A stretch of DNA of 64,000 bases from Corythucha ciliata (GCA_038030265.1 CM075940.1:13330001-13394000); one strand, 5' to 3'. Counted from the stretch's first letter, positions 33,760-45,640 are shown. A program made the numbers and translations. Notes: generated by a model not told the origin, from the letters alone.

Positions 33760-34342
33760 GAAAATTCTGCCGGAATAAACTGGTACATGTGTGTTAAAGT
33801 CTCGTCGAAATAGATCACACCGTGAGATTTGACAAGCGAACTCTCATTGGAGCCGAAATCAATAGGGTCAGAAGCCTTTTTTGAACCCCGATGATAACGA
33901 GGTGTTTGTATTCCAAAGGGAAGTGCGAAACCATATGAACGCCTGGTGATTTTGGTGGTGACTTTCGAAAAACTTTTCATCGGTGCGCTCAGTAGCAGAC
34001 AAATCATTAAAACTCATTCTACTTCTCAAAATTGTTCTCCTTCTACTTCGAATTTTTCACAGGAAAACTAGCCATTATGTCGCTTGGTTACTTCTAGCGC
34101 TCTCGAGCCGGTGCATCGCATATGAATCCGTTCAAATTGAATGGATAAACAGTGTCATTTATCTTTATACCGGTTGATTTCAGTCTTGTGGCCTTAGCAA
34201 CGAATTGGGACTGGTATTCGTCAACTTCACTAGGTTCTTTCGATCCGTGATTAGCACCAATCACGAAGGGGCCACTTTTCACCTTCACGAACGAAAAGCT
34301 GTTCGGCCAGAAGCATGAATTAGAGCTCTTACTCAAAGGCAA
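33760..34342 (-). pseudogene. CACTA-like (Transposase_21-like) fragment
   Basis: The minus strand reads LPLSKSSNSCFWPNSFSF, FVIGANHGSKEPSEVDEY and GFICDAPARE between 34342 and 34100, a motif series known from animal transposases related to plant CACTA tnp2. After frame changes, TERTDEKFFESHHQNHQ near 33980 is the next expected block. Only about 180 residues survive, without ends. Confidence 0.55.
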
Positions 34343-35236
34343 TCCATCAAAATGTCACATGAGGCGAGAGGCTTTAAATTTTAACTGAAATTATAAACTT
34401 TCGAGCTCTTAAATTGGGAGGACTGGTGACAGGCAACAGAAAATTCTCTTTTAAGGGGAGCGTGGTACTTGTGGGTAAGTGGTGTAATGATTGGCGACGA
34501 CAGGTTGGAGAGGATATGACGACAGTTAGAGGCTTCGGGCGTGACGTCTATTCCCGATCAATTCGCAGTAGAAACTGGGAAGTACCTTTTTTTATTATTC
34601 ACGAAAGAGTTGACTAGATTTTCTTTCGGTCCCTCGGTTATACGCTGAATCAGCATTTATTTCTCCATTTCTCACTCTTCGTCTTCTCCTGATTCATTCT
34701 GGCCCTCAGTATCGGAAAAGGCAACGATGAACAGAGAATCGGATCCTTCAGATGTTCGATTGTGTCAGATTAAATAATTTCGCCGCCGAATTTCAAATAA
34801 AACTTGCGTAATAATAACTCTTCTAAATCCAGGGCCTTGGGATCTATTATAATCGTGATGTACAAATACGTAATGTCTAACATAATTTTGTGTTGTTTTG
34901 GAGAGGGAGTAGGAAATGCCAGTGACGCACGGAGTGTGGGACTCCCCGTGTCCGGGCCCACCCACTAAAACCTCCTCACCAGGGCGTCGACTGCAAGGTC
35001 ATTGGCCCGACACACAACGTAACATAACATAATTATCTTCCTACTTCAGTTTACAAACGTCTCTCACCAGAGGTGCTCATGAAATCGTTAGTTGTACTTG
35101 GTGGGTGCCTTAATTCGGATAAAAAAACGTTGAGATTTTACCAATGGAGAGGGTTTCACGATCAAATGAGTGAACGTTAGGCGTTGTCTCCACCACTATT
35201 TTTTATTGAATCAGACCGGATTCAATCTGTTCTAGA
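34343..35236. other. No recognisable gene
   Basis: Unique-looking sequence with open stretches under 70 codons and no motif that I know. Confidence 0.35.
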
Positions 35237-35335
35237 GCATCCTTAGTGACATGGACACGATTGTGTCTGTCGTCGTTTTTGGAACCAGTCCAAAAAAGAC
35301 GACAGACACAATCGTGTTCAAGTCACTGAGGATGC
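35237..35335. repeat. 99-bp hairpin with ~46-base arms
   Basis: GCATCCTTAGTGAC at the left pairs with GTCACTGAGGATGC at the right, and ACACGATTGTGTCTGTCGTC pairs perfectly with its partner around 35300. The loop is about five bases. It is shaped like a microRNA precursor or a very short fold-back element; transcription is unknown. Confidence 0.65.
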
Positions 35336-36320
35336 GTGCTAATCCATCCACAAGGTTCACTATATCTGAAAACTCTTGATTTTCGGTTTACCTCCCGGGT
35401 GGTGCTGAAAAAATGGTGGTGCCTTAATTTGGCTCAAACGGAACGCGAAATTTCACTCATCTCACACAATTTGTCCTTTTAGGCACGCCCTCATTACATA
35501 TTTGAAATGTTTTAACATTTTGTAAAAGACACGTTGGTCGAAAAGAGACTGCTCGAAAGTCATGACTGAGTCTTCACTTGTCAATAGCCACCAGCACGAA
35601 ACCGAGGGACCTTCATCATGATGCTTCTCGCGTACTTGTTTTTGGGCTACGGTTTGAAGACTTTCTACATTTCTGCAAACAAAATCAATCCTTTCATGCA
35701 ATTCAGCCTTCTCTGAAAAAAATCAACTGGAAAAAACTCAGCAGAACGAGAAAAAAAAATAGGGCACAATAGTTTCCTCATATTGGGGAAAATAACAATT
35801 TCGTACGCGACTAATAAACCACAACTGGAGCTGATGTGTACGACAACCTTTGAACCGTCTGAGTTGGTACTCACCTGGTACGCCGAAACTGACTTGTGCA
35901 AGTTGGTTAGGCGATTGAGCGCTCGTCTCAGTCTACCCGGTTTTACGGTGCTGTTTGAAATTCCGCACCTTTCAAAAGATGTCACTGCACCGCGAAGTGT
36001 AGTTCGAGTGAAACTTTCCGTGGCATCTTTCTCCGAGAGTAGTACGGCTTCTATCCGGTTGAATATACGTGACCCTGGCTCTTGTTTACATTAGAGAACC
36101 TATAACACACTAGTGCCTTAGTTTACATGGTTTCATGTCAAGAAAAACTCTCGACGCGCAGGCCCAAATGGGACAGCCCCGCTCTCACCCAACGGTCATT
36201 GCCAAATCAAATTAACTGACAGCGGCAATTGAAGAAATATTTACAAGACGGGCATTCTTGCCAAAACATGGTGTCATCGCTGTAAGCAATAAACTCCTAG
36301 GATTGGCCCCGAAGAATTCA
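35336..36320. other. Unassigned; possible small ORFs on both strands
   Basis: Overlapping open stretches of 103-106 codons exist at 35783-36094 (plus) and 35985-35665 (minus). Neither has a recognised domain, and they may be mutual shadows. Confidence 0.25.
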
Positions 36321-36564
36321 CTATTCTTAAAGATCAGGAACGGGCCAAAACGAGCCCCCTTAAGAACAAGGTCCGAGCATTCGGCGCCACTTCGTCGCCT
36401 TCTTCTGGGTCTGTTCTTTCAGTGGCTAGATAGGTATGTGTCGGTAGGTAGGTATGTGTAGGTATGCATCTTGCCACTGAAAAAACAGACCCAGATGAAG
36501 GCGACGAATCGGTCCTTGTTCTAAAGGCGATTTGTTTTGGCCTGTTCCTGATCTTTAAGAATAG
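36321..36564. mobile_element. Fold-back element with ~100-bp arms
   Basis: CTATTCTTAAAGATCAGGAAC at the left is repeated inverted at the right end, and the arms stay alike (for example GTCGCCTTC and CAGACCCAG blocks) up to a ~45-base core of GGTAGGTATGTG repeats. The 12-base sequence ATCGCTGTAAGC occurs on both sides (near 36276 and 36570), though not immediately adjacent to the left arm. Confidence 0.6.
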
Positions 36565-36839
36565 TACAATCGCTGTAAGCCGGAGGGATCAGTGATTCTC
36601 TGTCCGATGTCGTCAAGGATTTCCTCAAAGGGCACTTCTTGAACAATTTTGCTAGCAATCGAAGCCTCTTCATCATGTTCTGAGGTTATGAAGTGAGAGA
36701 GTAAAGTACTCCAGAGCGACTGCATTCGTAAAAATCGGTCTGATTCGTTTTATTTTTAATGGCTCCCCTAACTTTTGAGAATTTTAAAACTGACATGTGA
36801 TAACTTGTGAATTTCATGACCAGGGCCGATTCAGGTGTG

Positions 36840-36955
36840 GATCGGGACAAGGCCTGCAAAGCCTAGCTGCCCTTAATATTGTCCGGTATGAGGTGAGGAT
36901 CGGGGCATGGTCTGCAAAACCTAGCCGCCCTTAACATTGTCCGGTATGAGGTGAG
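36840..36955. repeat. Tandem duplication, 2 x 58 bp
   Basis: The units 36840-36897 and 36898-36955 both begin GATCGGG and end with CCGGTATGAGGTGAG, differing at several positions. Confidence 0.75.
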
Positions 36956-37190
36956 GTTTTCGAGAGCGAGCCTCACTAATAATTCGCCACGAGATTTCCG
37001 TAAATACATTATTTTCTTCCACGGAATAAATTGAAACACGCATAAGGCACAGATCACACAGATTGGTTTTCGTTTTGTAACTAAAACTGACACGGCCGAA
37101 ACGGAGGATACGATAGTCGAAACTAACTGAAACGATATGGGATCAGCAGGTTTCGACCAAGAGAGAACAAGCAAGAACGGAGTAACTTAA

Positions 37191-37584
37191 GGGGGAGTTG
37201 TACTTGTGATTCCTCGACCCCCCTCCAATCATACCTTGCCTACTCCGCGTTACGGAAATTACCGCCATATTTCTGTACCAATCGTGGCATTCAAGGGCTC
37301 ATTTAAATCTTCAGGAAATTCCGCACAAGCGTACGATCTTCCTTTTTCATATTTCATCCCTAAAATAACTGTAAAACGCACACAAACTTTTACCTTGAAA
37401 ATTCACACTCTTTCGACGACATATTTAGGAAAGCAAGATCGTACGCTTGTGCGGAATTTCCTGAAGATTTAAATGAGCCCTTAAAGTCCACGATTGATGC
37501 AGAAATACGGCGGTAATTTCCGTAACGCGGAGTAGGCGAGGTATGATTGGAGGGGGGTCGAGGAAACACATGTACAACTCCCCC
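37191..37584. mobile_element. 394-bp MITE with TTAA target duplication
   Basis: The ends start GGGGGAGTTGTAC; inverted arms of about 150 bp are over 90 % alike by eye. TTAA flanks both sides (37187-37190 and 37585-37588), as made by piggyBac- and Kolobok-type elements. The ~90-base core resembles part of repeat A (about 2155-2270). Confidence 0.8.
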
Positions 37585-37588
37585 TTAA

Positions 37589-38500
37589 CATACCGCTTGC
37601 CTTGCACTGAGGAATTCCCGGGGAAGAAAACAGTATCTTGAAGTTACTGCCTTTTTCCCTGGAAGTCGCTAGTTACTGCTTTGTTACTTTGTAAAACATA
37701 CAAAAATCTTAAACGCAGTAACTTATTTCCCCTAATTTCTTTATTTTCGAATGAAAAAACACTGTTTCTCTTCTTTGTATCGAGTAGGGAATTTCAAGTC
37801 GATTCCAACGGTATGAAATACTCTTCAAACGGAAAAATTCGAGTTACTGCCTTTTTCCATTGCACGGCAGAATGATTCCCATTAATTCCCGACCTACCCT
37901 TCAGTTTCGCCGGCTTCCGTTGTGGTTCGGGCTGTTGTTGCCGATTTTGGCCCTGAGTGTTGTCCAGGCTGCTGGGAGACCTGGGGCCTTTCTCCTTTTT
38001 GCTGATTAACGAAACATTGCATCGCCAAATACTCTCATCTTCGACAGTATAATTTCATATTAATGTAGTGTACGAGCCCACTGTATAAAAAAAAATTACG
38101 CATTACAGGGTACCTGCGGACACCAATGCTCATGCTCAGGGGGATCCACACATTACACATCTTTTTTAGCTGACAGGGGTCAACCCACGTACCCAGTCAG
38201 TTAGAAAAATAATTCTACGTGCATATAAATCATCGAAATTCTATGGAAAGTTTGAACATTTAATTTACCCAAACCACCCCTTATGAAATTAATATCAATA
38301 AGGACCCTGGCTCCAACTCACTTCCACAATGTTTTTATACAGTGGGCGAACAACATTCTGGGAGCAGCCAAAAAAATGTAGCGTGCTTGAATTAATCATT
38401 CTGGGAAATGCGATATCAGCATTCTGGGAACAGTCGATAAAACGTAGCGTGCATCATTCTGCGGCACACCTATATCTAGATTTCCCAAGCCTGTGTTAAG
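37589..38500. other. No recognisable gene; local duplication near 38360-38455
   Basis: CATTCTGGGA followed by a GTAGCGTGC block appears twice about 65 bases apart (near 38353 and 38413). Nothing else is recognised. Confidence 0.35.
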
Positions 38501-38529
38501 CATCATCAACCCTCACGTGGAAACTTCGG

Positions 38530-38680
38530 CTACCTAAGAAGCTTTTAATTTTCCGATAAAATGACTGGCCCCTAGATGTTTCAACTTAGAAGGCTTCCAG
38601 GCCTTTTCAATGGCATTTTGAATGTCCAAGAACACCGCTATATTCTTCAAGAGCTCAATACCTGAGACGTGACTTTTTCC
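38530..38680 (-). pseudogene. LINE reverse transcriptase fragment
   Basis: The minus strand reads KNIAVFLDIQNAIEKAW and then SHFIGKLKAS before a stop. This fits the RT block with the first catalytic Asp (FLDI-A-F in LINEs) and the bases just after it. Only about 50 codons survive. Confidence 0.5.
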
Positions 38681-38699
38681 GACTCCGTGGGGGGGGGGG

Positions 38700-40700
38700 G
38701 CGATCAACTTGGAAAAATCGCCTAAATCTCCAAGTAATTTTCAAATGGCTCGGATCCTTCCGAGAACGGCTGTAGGGTGCCGATTATACCAGACCTCGAT
38801 GACTGAGTTGGCGCACCGACTCAGCTGACTCGTTGATGCGTTTTTCGACTTCTTACGTTTCGGAATGTTCCTCTCCCGACGGTTGCTCAGACGTAGCATC
38901 GTTTTATAATCTTCGTTCGGACCCATGGCAACTTTTTTTCGACGACCCATTTCAAAGATGGTTATACCGACAATGTGCACTTCAAAAACAGACTCGTTAT
39001 GTTTGAACCCGGGGCCCGCAAGGATTAGAATAATAGGCACGACTAGAAGACTAACTGAAGTATCAATGTGTTTTAATTATAGGAAGACCAGGACTCAACG
39101 TTGCTTTAAAAAAAAACTCTCCACATACACGCACAAAGTATAGGCTATATCCATTGCTAGGGGTAGTGCTGGAACGGCAACCTTTTTTATACACAAAACT
39201 TATGTGGCCTCGACATCGCCGCCTTTTTTTGATCAGATAAATTGTACTCTTGATTGACTTTTCTATGTTCCCCTGATTCTTTTGTTGTTGTTTTTTTAAA
39301 TACTTTTTCAGGTTTCCTGCGGCTTCTCACTTCTTCCATCCAGGTTGCGTTTGACTTTCAATATCGACTCTTGAGGCAGGTGGTCGCTCCCTTGTGGTGT
39401 CATTCGACATAGTGTTACTCAACGCGAAAGGCCGACCAGCTCCGCTACTTGTCCTAGCCACTCTGTGACATGACTATTCGTCATCACACAATTTTTTATT
39501 TTATTTCTAAAAGACAAATATTTAATTCAAACGAAGCCGAAGTCTTGTAGAAGAACAGGCGTTGAAAGTTAAAGTTGACATGCATACGCCACCTGTGGGA
39601 ATTTGCAATTAATTAAAAGGAGTAATTATTCTGATTTTTCTAATTAAATACTTATCTGAAAATAAATTTCAAATCCATGTTGAAAGGTTGTTGCGAAATC
39701 ATCCATAGATCCTGTAAGAATGAATAATGTGTTAAAAGGTCATTCAATCAATAAACTTGTTAATAATTTGGCAATTAAGGAAACATACAGGGGGGGGGGG
39801 ACAAACTTCAAGGTCATATCTATAAAATATTACATTTTTGACATTTAAATGCTTAATAATTGGAGTTCCAGGTATCTCGTATATAAAACAATGTTTAAAC
39901 TACTTTGTAACGTAAAGGAATATCGTTAAAATTACCTTTTTATGCGTAGATGGATATCGTCAGTACCGTCAGAGCCATGTGCTTCCCAAACTAGTGTTTT
40001 CGCATTTTTCCTATTAAGTAACGCAAATCTTTTTAACAGAATAAATATAATAAAATTGGGTTTGGGCAAGGCGAAGGAATGGGTTTGGGCACCAACGTCT
40101 TGGAAAAGTAGTAGTGGGCAAGAAATCATAACGTACATAGTTGTAGGTAGGGATATTTTCTGAATATTGAGATACCACTCGTCGTCATTGAGATACTTCC
40201 TTCCCGTTTACTCCACTTCCTCTCCGAAGTCGGCGTTGTACCGCTGGCTTACGTTGGCCAAGTACTCCAAAATGTTTTCATACAAACCTCTTCGCGTTCA
40301 AGGTCCTCGTCATCTGCAGGGTCGTGAGACTGATCGTTAGCTGCCGACAGCACTCGCGAAACACTGCTATCGGTCACTACCCGGGCTTTTATTAGTACAG
40401 CGAAACGTGATGGACCCGTCAGCCATCGTGCGGAATTCCGTAAATTTGAAATTATTGATCGCGAGTAGCACCTTTCCTCGCCGGGACAGAAACTTTCGGT
40501 CAATCTTCACGTCCATCGCTCTGAATCGAACTGATTGTGATTTGCCTTATCCCACGGCTTCCCGGCCTTATCGGCCTTGCCCAGAAACATTGCTCACCTT
40601 TGCCCTAACGCATCTCGATTTCAACAGCGTCTCACTTCCAGTTTGCCCAAGGTCATGATCCCCGATTTAATATAGGTACAATTAATTCACAATAACTTAA
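38700..40700. other. No recognisable gene
   Basis: AT-rich stretches and a poly(G) near 39790. An open minus-strand stretch at 39040-38741 with a basic segment (RRERNIPKRKKSKN) and another at 40503-40249 have no known domain; the latter lies just downstream of the MADF-type gene. Confidence 0.3.
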
Positions 40701-40702
40701 AA

Positions 40703-42790
40703 TCAAGGATACGAAAATGAAGGGAAAGAAAGGTTATGGGGAAAGCTTGTGTATGCACAGCACAGCACAGCTTGTGCATGCAGGGAGGGATGGAAATTGG
40801 AAGGAAATTGTGGTTGGGAAAGTTCGCGGGGAATGGGCGAGGTTGAGGGATGATGAGCATCTGAAGTCGAATGTGGGGAAGGTACATGATTACGAGTTAA
40901 CAACGTTTCAGATGGGGTTACGTTAAACATCGGAGGACGATTTATGCCAACGGAAGTGGGTGTTTCAAAGAAACCACGGTCGGCTTTCATTATGGTTTCC
41001 ATAGTCGCGTGCTCAACCGCCGTCCTGGTCGCTGTAGAATAACCCTTCATCTTCTGCACCAGGAATTGTGCAATTGGGAGCTTGTCTTCCTCCGTATTTT
41101 GGTTGTTTTTTTCTAACGCGGTAGCTGCCGCTTTCATGACAGCTAACGCATCCGTCAGTACAGATGATTTTGTTTCTCCTTTCTTCGCCCTTTTTCTGCT
41201 AGGGTTACTATCGGAACTTGGTTCCCCCGGGTCCTCCTCGACTTCCTCCGCCTCGGTTACGTCGGAAGTCCCTTCCTGAAAGAATAAAAGAAAATTAATA
41301 AATCAATTTATAAAATTAATTTAATAAAAAGACGCATGTTTGTTGCAATAAATAGGATCGTAAAAACTTCAAGTTTGGAATACAAATATTTTATAGTTAG
41401 TTCTGTCAAGAATTTTTAGAGGAGATAGCGTTCCACTGTGGTATTACAACTGCGCTATATTTTTCAGCTTCCTAACGGTCCACATGCATGGCAAGAGGTA
41501 AGCAAAGCATTCGAGGAAGTTTGGAACCTTCCTAATTGCCTGGGAGCCATCGACGGCAAACACGTCCTGATCCAGTCGCCAACTCATTCAGGAAGCGAAT
41601 ACTTCAACTACAAGTCCCAGTTCAGCATTGTACTCTTCGCCCTCGTCGATGCTGAGTATAATTTCCTCTTCGTGGATGTTGGTTGTCAAGGAAGAATATC
41701 AGACGGTGGGGTATTCAAAGACACTGTCTTGTTCGACTTGATGGATAAGCAAAAATTGGGAATACCACCACCGAGGGAGCTTCCTGGGCGTCAGATTAAG
41801 ATTCCTTACTTCTTCGCTGCGGACAGTGCTTTTGCGATGGGGGAAAATGTAATGAAACCGTATGCAGGGGACCACGCCAAAGGATCGATAAAACGAATTT
41901 ATAACTATAGACTTAGTAGAGCTCGTAGAGTGGTAGAAAATGCATTTGGAATTATAAGTTCATCGTTCGGAGTGTTGCGGAAACCAATTCTTTTACAGCC
42001 CGAAACAGCCCAAAAAGTTGTTCTAGCTTCTGTATACCTTCATAATTATTTGACAAGGAACTCGGCAGGTGTTTATTCCCCGAATCAGTCTCATGATCAC
42101 GAACATGTTGGGGAATTAATCCAGGGCTCTTGGCGAAACGAGCCAGAAATGGCATCAATGCTACCTCTGAGGAATGTACCCCGCAGGGCCTCGCTTCATA
42201 TTAATTCCATCAGGGACGAAAGTGCGGTCTATTTGTGTGAATGAAGGAGCTGTACCATGGCAAAACGACCAAGCTTAAATTTGTGTTGTACCATACCAGA
42301 TTAGTGGAGTTAGAAGTAAGTATAGTAAGAAAATTGTAGTCGTAATGGCAATAACTGGACTCACCGAATTCAATCGATCTCTCGGTTTGTTACGGTCCTG
42401 CAAAAAGTTGAGAGATTCGAAAGCGTACCACTTGCTTATAATACACTTCCTCGGTGCCTGCAATGATTTATAAAAGTATTTAAAACCAAGTTTAAGTGAA
42501 TTGTTTAAAATAAAAAGTTTGTAAGCTTGAATTAAAACTCTTACCTTTTCCTGTTCCGAGCGAGTCTTTAATTTTTTTTCTTCTCGCGCCTGTACCCCGC
42601 CAGAAGACTTGCAATTTTTTGTTTTACGATTTTCGCGGGTTCACCTACATCTGATCCCATTTGACGCCACGCGTCTTCTTTTTTTCTCCTATTAAAATAC
42701 TCATTATTTGATGGATCCCAATTCATGGCCTTTGTATAGTTCAATGAGAACTAAATTCTTTTCTTCTTCGTCCAGACTGGCCAAACTGAA
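40703..42790 (-). pseudogene. MADF/Myb-like DNA-binding partner of a Harbinger element
   Basis: Three exon-like pieces on the minus strand. Near 42790-42545 a decayed MADF domain (EEEKNLVLIELYKGH, then DAWRQMGSDVG and KIVKQKIASLLAGYRREKK, with at least two frameshifts) ends at a GTAAGAG donor. 42457-42365 (31 codons, KWYAFESLNFLQDRN) has good splice sites, and 41275-40703 is an acidic, then basic tail ending with a stop. The HARBI1-type nuclease gene lies between the last two exons on the opposite strand. Two-gene organisation with a MADF/Myb protein is usual for PIF/Harbinger elements; the partner helps bind the element ends. Confidence 0.6.
41468..42244 (+). CDS. PIF/Harbinger nuclease (HARBI1-like), 3' exon
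   Basis: An open exon of 258 codons begins after a TTTTTCAG acceptor at 41467 and ends at 42244. It carries the DDE_Tnp_4 signatures: GAIDGKH (first Asp), then FFAADSAF (second Asp) and RRVVENAFGI (Glu), plus the VGCQGRISDGGVF stretch. A usual HARBI1-type protein has about 350 residues, so roughly the first 100-130 are encoded upstream or lost; I could not find that exon. The exon itself has no break, so this is one of the better preserved transposase genes in the window. No terminal repeats of the element were identified. Confidence 0.85.
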   Translation, partial: LPNGPHAWQEVSKAFEEVWNLPNCLGAIDGKHVLIQSPTHSGSEYFNYKSQFSIVLFALVDAEYNFLFVDVGCQGRISDGGVFKDTVLFDLMDKQKLGIPPPRELPGRQIKIPYFFAADSAFAMGENVMKPYAGDHAKGSIKRIYNYRLSRARRVVENAFGIISSSFGVLRKPILLQPETAQKVVLASVYLHNYLTRNSAGVYSPNQSHDHEHVGELIQGSWRNEPEMASMLPLRNVPRRASLHINSIRDESAVYLCE

Positions 42791-43016
42791 CGAAGCCGCT
42801 GAGGATGCACGGCGAACCTTCTTTTTCCCCCAAATACCCTGCCAGCGTGTGTGCCTGCTAATCTTCAAAGGGTTCCCGAAAAAACCGACTTTTGGTGGAT
42901 CGCAAAAAGGGTACGAAGAGTCATAAAAAGAGGGTGGTAGACGATTTGAAAAGGTTGGTGAGGGGTGTTGCAGGGGGAATGTTCGTCGAAACTAGGTTCA
43001 GATGTGTCACCGCCTT

Positions 43017-44270
43017 TAGAAAGTCTAGAACTGAAAGAACAGATTTTTTTGTTTTCATGCGGCGGGGGTAATAAAAAATTAAAATTGTGGCGCCACGCAT
43101 TAAAATGAGCGGGGGCACCAAGAAAACGCATGCTCACACTCTCATTTAGGAAGAATATAACTTGTTATTGATAGGCGATCTTCTTTGTCATCTACTTTTA
43201 CTTACACATTTCTTTGTCCTGTTCCTTCACAACGATAGCGTTGCTGTTCCATAAAGAAAGTCTTTGATGGTCTAGTGTACTTGGAAAATTAAGGGAATGT
43301 TTTCGGCATAGGTGAACTAGAATAAAATCTTCACAAAATCTTGGACACAAGTCCTCTTACGCGATACCCTCTTTTTTCATATTTCACCCCTGAAGTAAAT
43401 GTTAAACCCATTCAAACTTTTACCTAGAAAATTCCCACTCATTCGACGACTTATTTACGAAAGCAAGATCCGATTCAGACAAGTACGCCAGGGAAACGAT
43501 GATTTCTTACTTCGTTGGCCTCACACCGACGTAACAGTTCATAATTTGACTTTTTGAGTATAAGGTCATCTGACTACCCATTTCAACAACAAGAAACCTT
43601 ACACTTAAAGGGTCTTTCGACCTCTTTGATCGGGTTGAAGACGAGGTTAAGCAAAATAACTTTTTATTTCTCCTGAAATCAACTAAACTAAAAAATTGGA
43701 ATTTTTTTCTTTTTTTCAAATGTGTCATAGAAAATGAATAAAAACGACGAGGATTCTTCGCCGCCACACACTCATTCAACTGGAGGCGAGCGACGAAATT
43801 CCTCCCCTCAACATCAGAAATTAATTAAAATCGCGTAGCCCTATAAAATTTAGAGGGGGGGAATGATAGGCCGGGGTTAATAAAGAAATAAAACTCGGAA
43901 GTCCTTCTCAATCCTCCCTACAGGTAGTAGAGTAGGAGGGTCTGTATTGTATTGTCAGGCGTGTGGAAGTGGGTGGCACCACCCACTGCACTATATAAGC
44001 AGCACAGCGGGCATTACTCGTTTTAGTCTTCTGCTATCTAGTTGTCAGTCACTAAGAAGTACTCTTCTGTGAATCTCCCTTGTTCGATGTTCGTTTCGCC
44101 TTCCATATTGAGAGAGAAAAAAAACATATTTGAAGAGTTTGCATTGTGAATTCTTGAAGACGGATTTATAATGTTTATCAATAATGAGAAGAATCGATTA
44201 TTACGAGAATACAATAAAAATCTCAATGGTCAATGGGAATAAGAACATAAGGGGCATATAAGTCATATTC
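43017..44270 (+). repeat. Repeat A, copy 3
   Basis: Nearly identical to copy 1 over its whole left part, beginning at TAGAAAGTCTAGAACTG. Uninterrupted at the site of the transposon in copy 1. It continues into the LINE fragment at 44270. Confidence 0.8.
43969..43999 (+). promoter_or_regulatory. TATA promoter of repeat A, copy 3
   Basis: GTGGGTGG/CCACCCAC palindrome at 43969-43986 and TATATAA at 43992-43998, the same layout as in copies 1 and 2. Confidence 0.55.
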
Positions 44271-44840
44271 CTCATTACTGAGTTCCATTGAAAAAGCTTG
44301 TAAGGAAAGTATCCCAGAATACAGCCCCCGCAAAAGCAAAAAAGTGAGCGATTGTGGGGGAATACAGACTGCTGTGAGGTGCGGTCAGAAACAAGAAGTT
44401 TGCCTACGACGAGTTCAAAGCAAATCCGTGTCTCACAACGTGGAATAGTTTTAGAAGGGCAACAGCTTCGGTTAAACGTACTATAAAGAAATCTAAATTC
44501 ATTGCATGGGCGGAATATTGTAATAAATTAACGAGAAGTGCGAAGGTAGGAAGTATCTAGAAACAATTTAGATCAATTAAAAATTCTAAGCAGTTCCAAG
44601 ATGGTCCCACGTTACCGGAGGGTGATTGGGCTACTGAGTTTCTTAATCAGTTGACTCCCGATTTCGTACCGAATGTAATTCCCTGTCCTTCTATGACCTC
44701 TCCATCAGACGCAATGTCCAAGGTATTTTCACTTGAAGAACTTGAGCGAGCGACAAAAACATCATCCAACACCGCTCCCGGAGCCGACTTTATAGTGTAC
44801 CCAATGTTAAAAAACCTCCCTATGGAGGACTTAACGGTTT
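44270..44840 (+). pseudogene. LINE fragment (endonuclease end to start of RT), copy 3
   Basis: Same segment as in copies 1 and 2, with the shared internal TAG and frame change. From about 44840 it runs straight into the antisense of a copia gag region. Confidence 0.65.
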
Positions 44841-45640
44841 CCTTGAATTCATCATATAGCAGGCGAACCAGGCTTTTTTCTCGCCTTTGTTTTGTAAGTT
44901 CGAACCGAAACGATATTGATTTTGGTTCTGGATCGGATGAGAACTGTTGGTCGAAGAATCTTGAGTGTGATTCTTCTCTTTGCAGTTATACTGCCGACAA
45001 TATCGGGCCATGTGTCCGATTTTTGAGCAAAGTCGACATATTGGAAGAGATTTGTGTGTGAGGAGAGCCGATGGGTCATTTGCGGATTTGGACTCGTTTA
45101 TTGAAGTTGAAACCACTCCTTGTAACAACTGAACATTTACGAAGTCGCCAGTTATTTTTTTACCTGACCCTTGAAGTCCCATTATCATAGGTTCGTAGTG
45201 CTCGGGTAGACCTGCGAGTAATAAGGAACCTACCCATCCATCCTTCACTCAGTTGAAATTGAATTTTGTTTAGTTTTATAGCTGTAGAAAAACGTGCCCG
45301 CAGTACTCTTCTATTGATTTGAAATTCTCTAGTCTAGCATTGCATAATTGTCGCAAGAGGCTTACTCTTCTTGTTAATTCGGAATCTTCGAAAGCGTGGA
45401 AGAGAGCGGTCCACACTTCCTTTGACGTTTTTGGGTTCGAGATATAAGGAAAGTTGATTTTGTCAGCCAAAAGAATTAAACGAGCTCTAGCCTTTCTGTC
45501 TTTCTATTCGTCTTCTTCGGTACCTCGCACTACACCCCATAGATCTTCAGTTTCTAGGAGTGCTTGGGTGGCGAATTTCCAAGAATTGAAATTTTCCCGT
45601 CCGATCAGTTTTTCGACTTGTGTGCTCGAATTCTTTTTTT
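44840..45640 (-). pseudogene. copia-like (Ty1/copia) gag fragment
   Basis: The minus strand reads IGRENFNSWKF near 45600, KTSKEVWTALFHAF near 45430, LPEHYEPMIMGL near 45200, and a CCHC zinc knuckle CRLCSKIGHMARYC near 45040. This is the order of a copia gag: nucleic-acid binding, UBN2-type middle and zinc knuckle. Stops near 45540 and 45270 break it. The last part (toward 44840) is shared with the ends of the LINE fragments in copies 1 and 2. Confidence 0.7.

Noticed and set aside
34900..35030. GC-rich stretch with a tRNA-like look near a short AACAT repeat
   Set aside because: No clear A and B boxes and no cloverleaf could be drawn.
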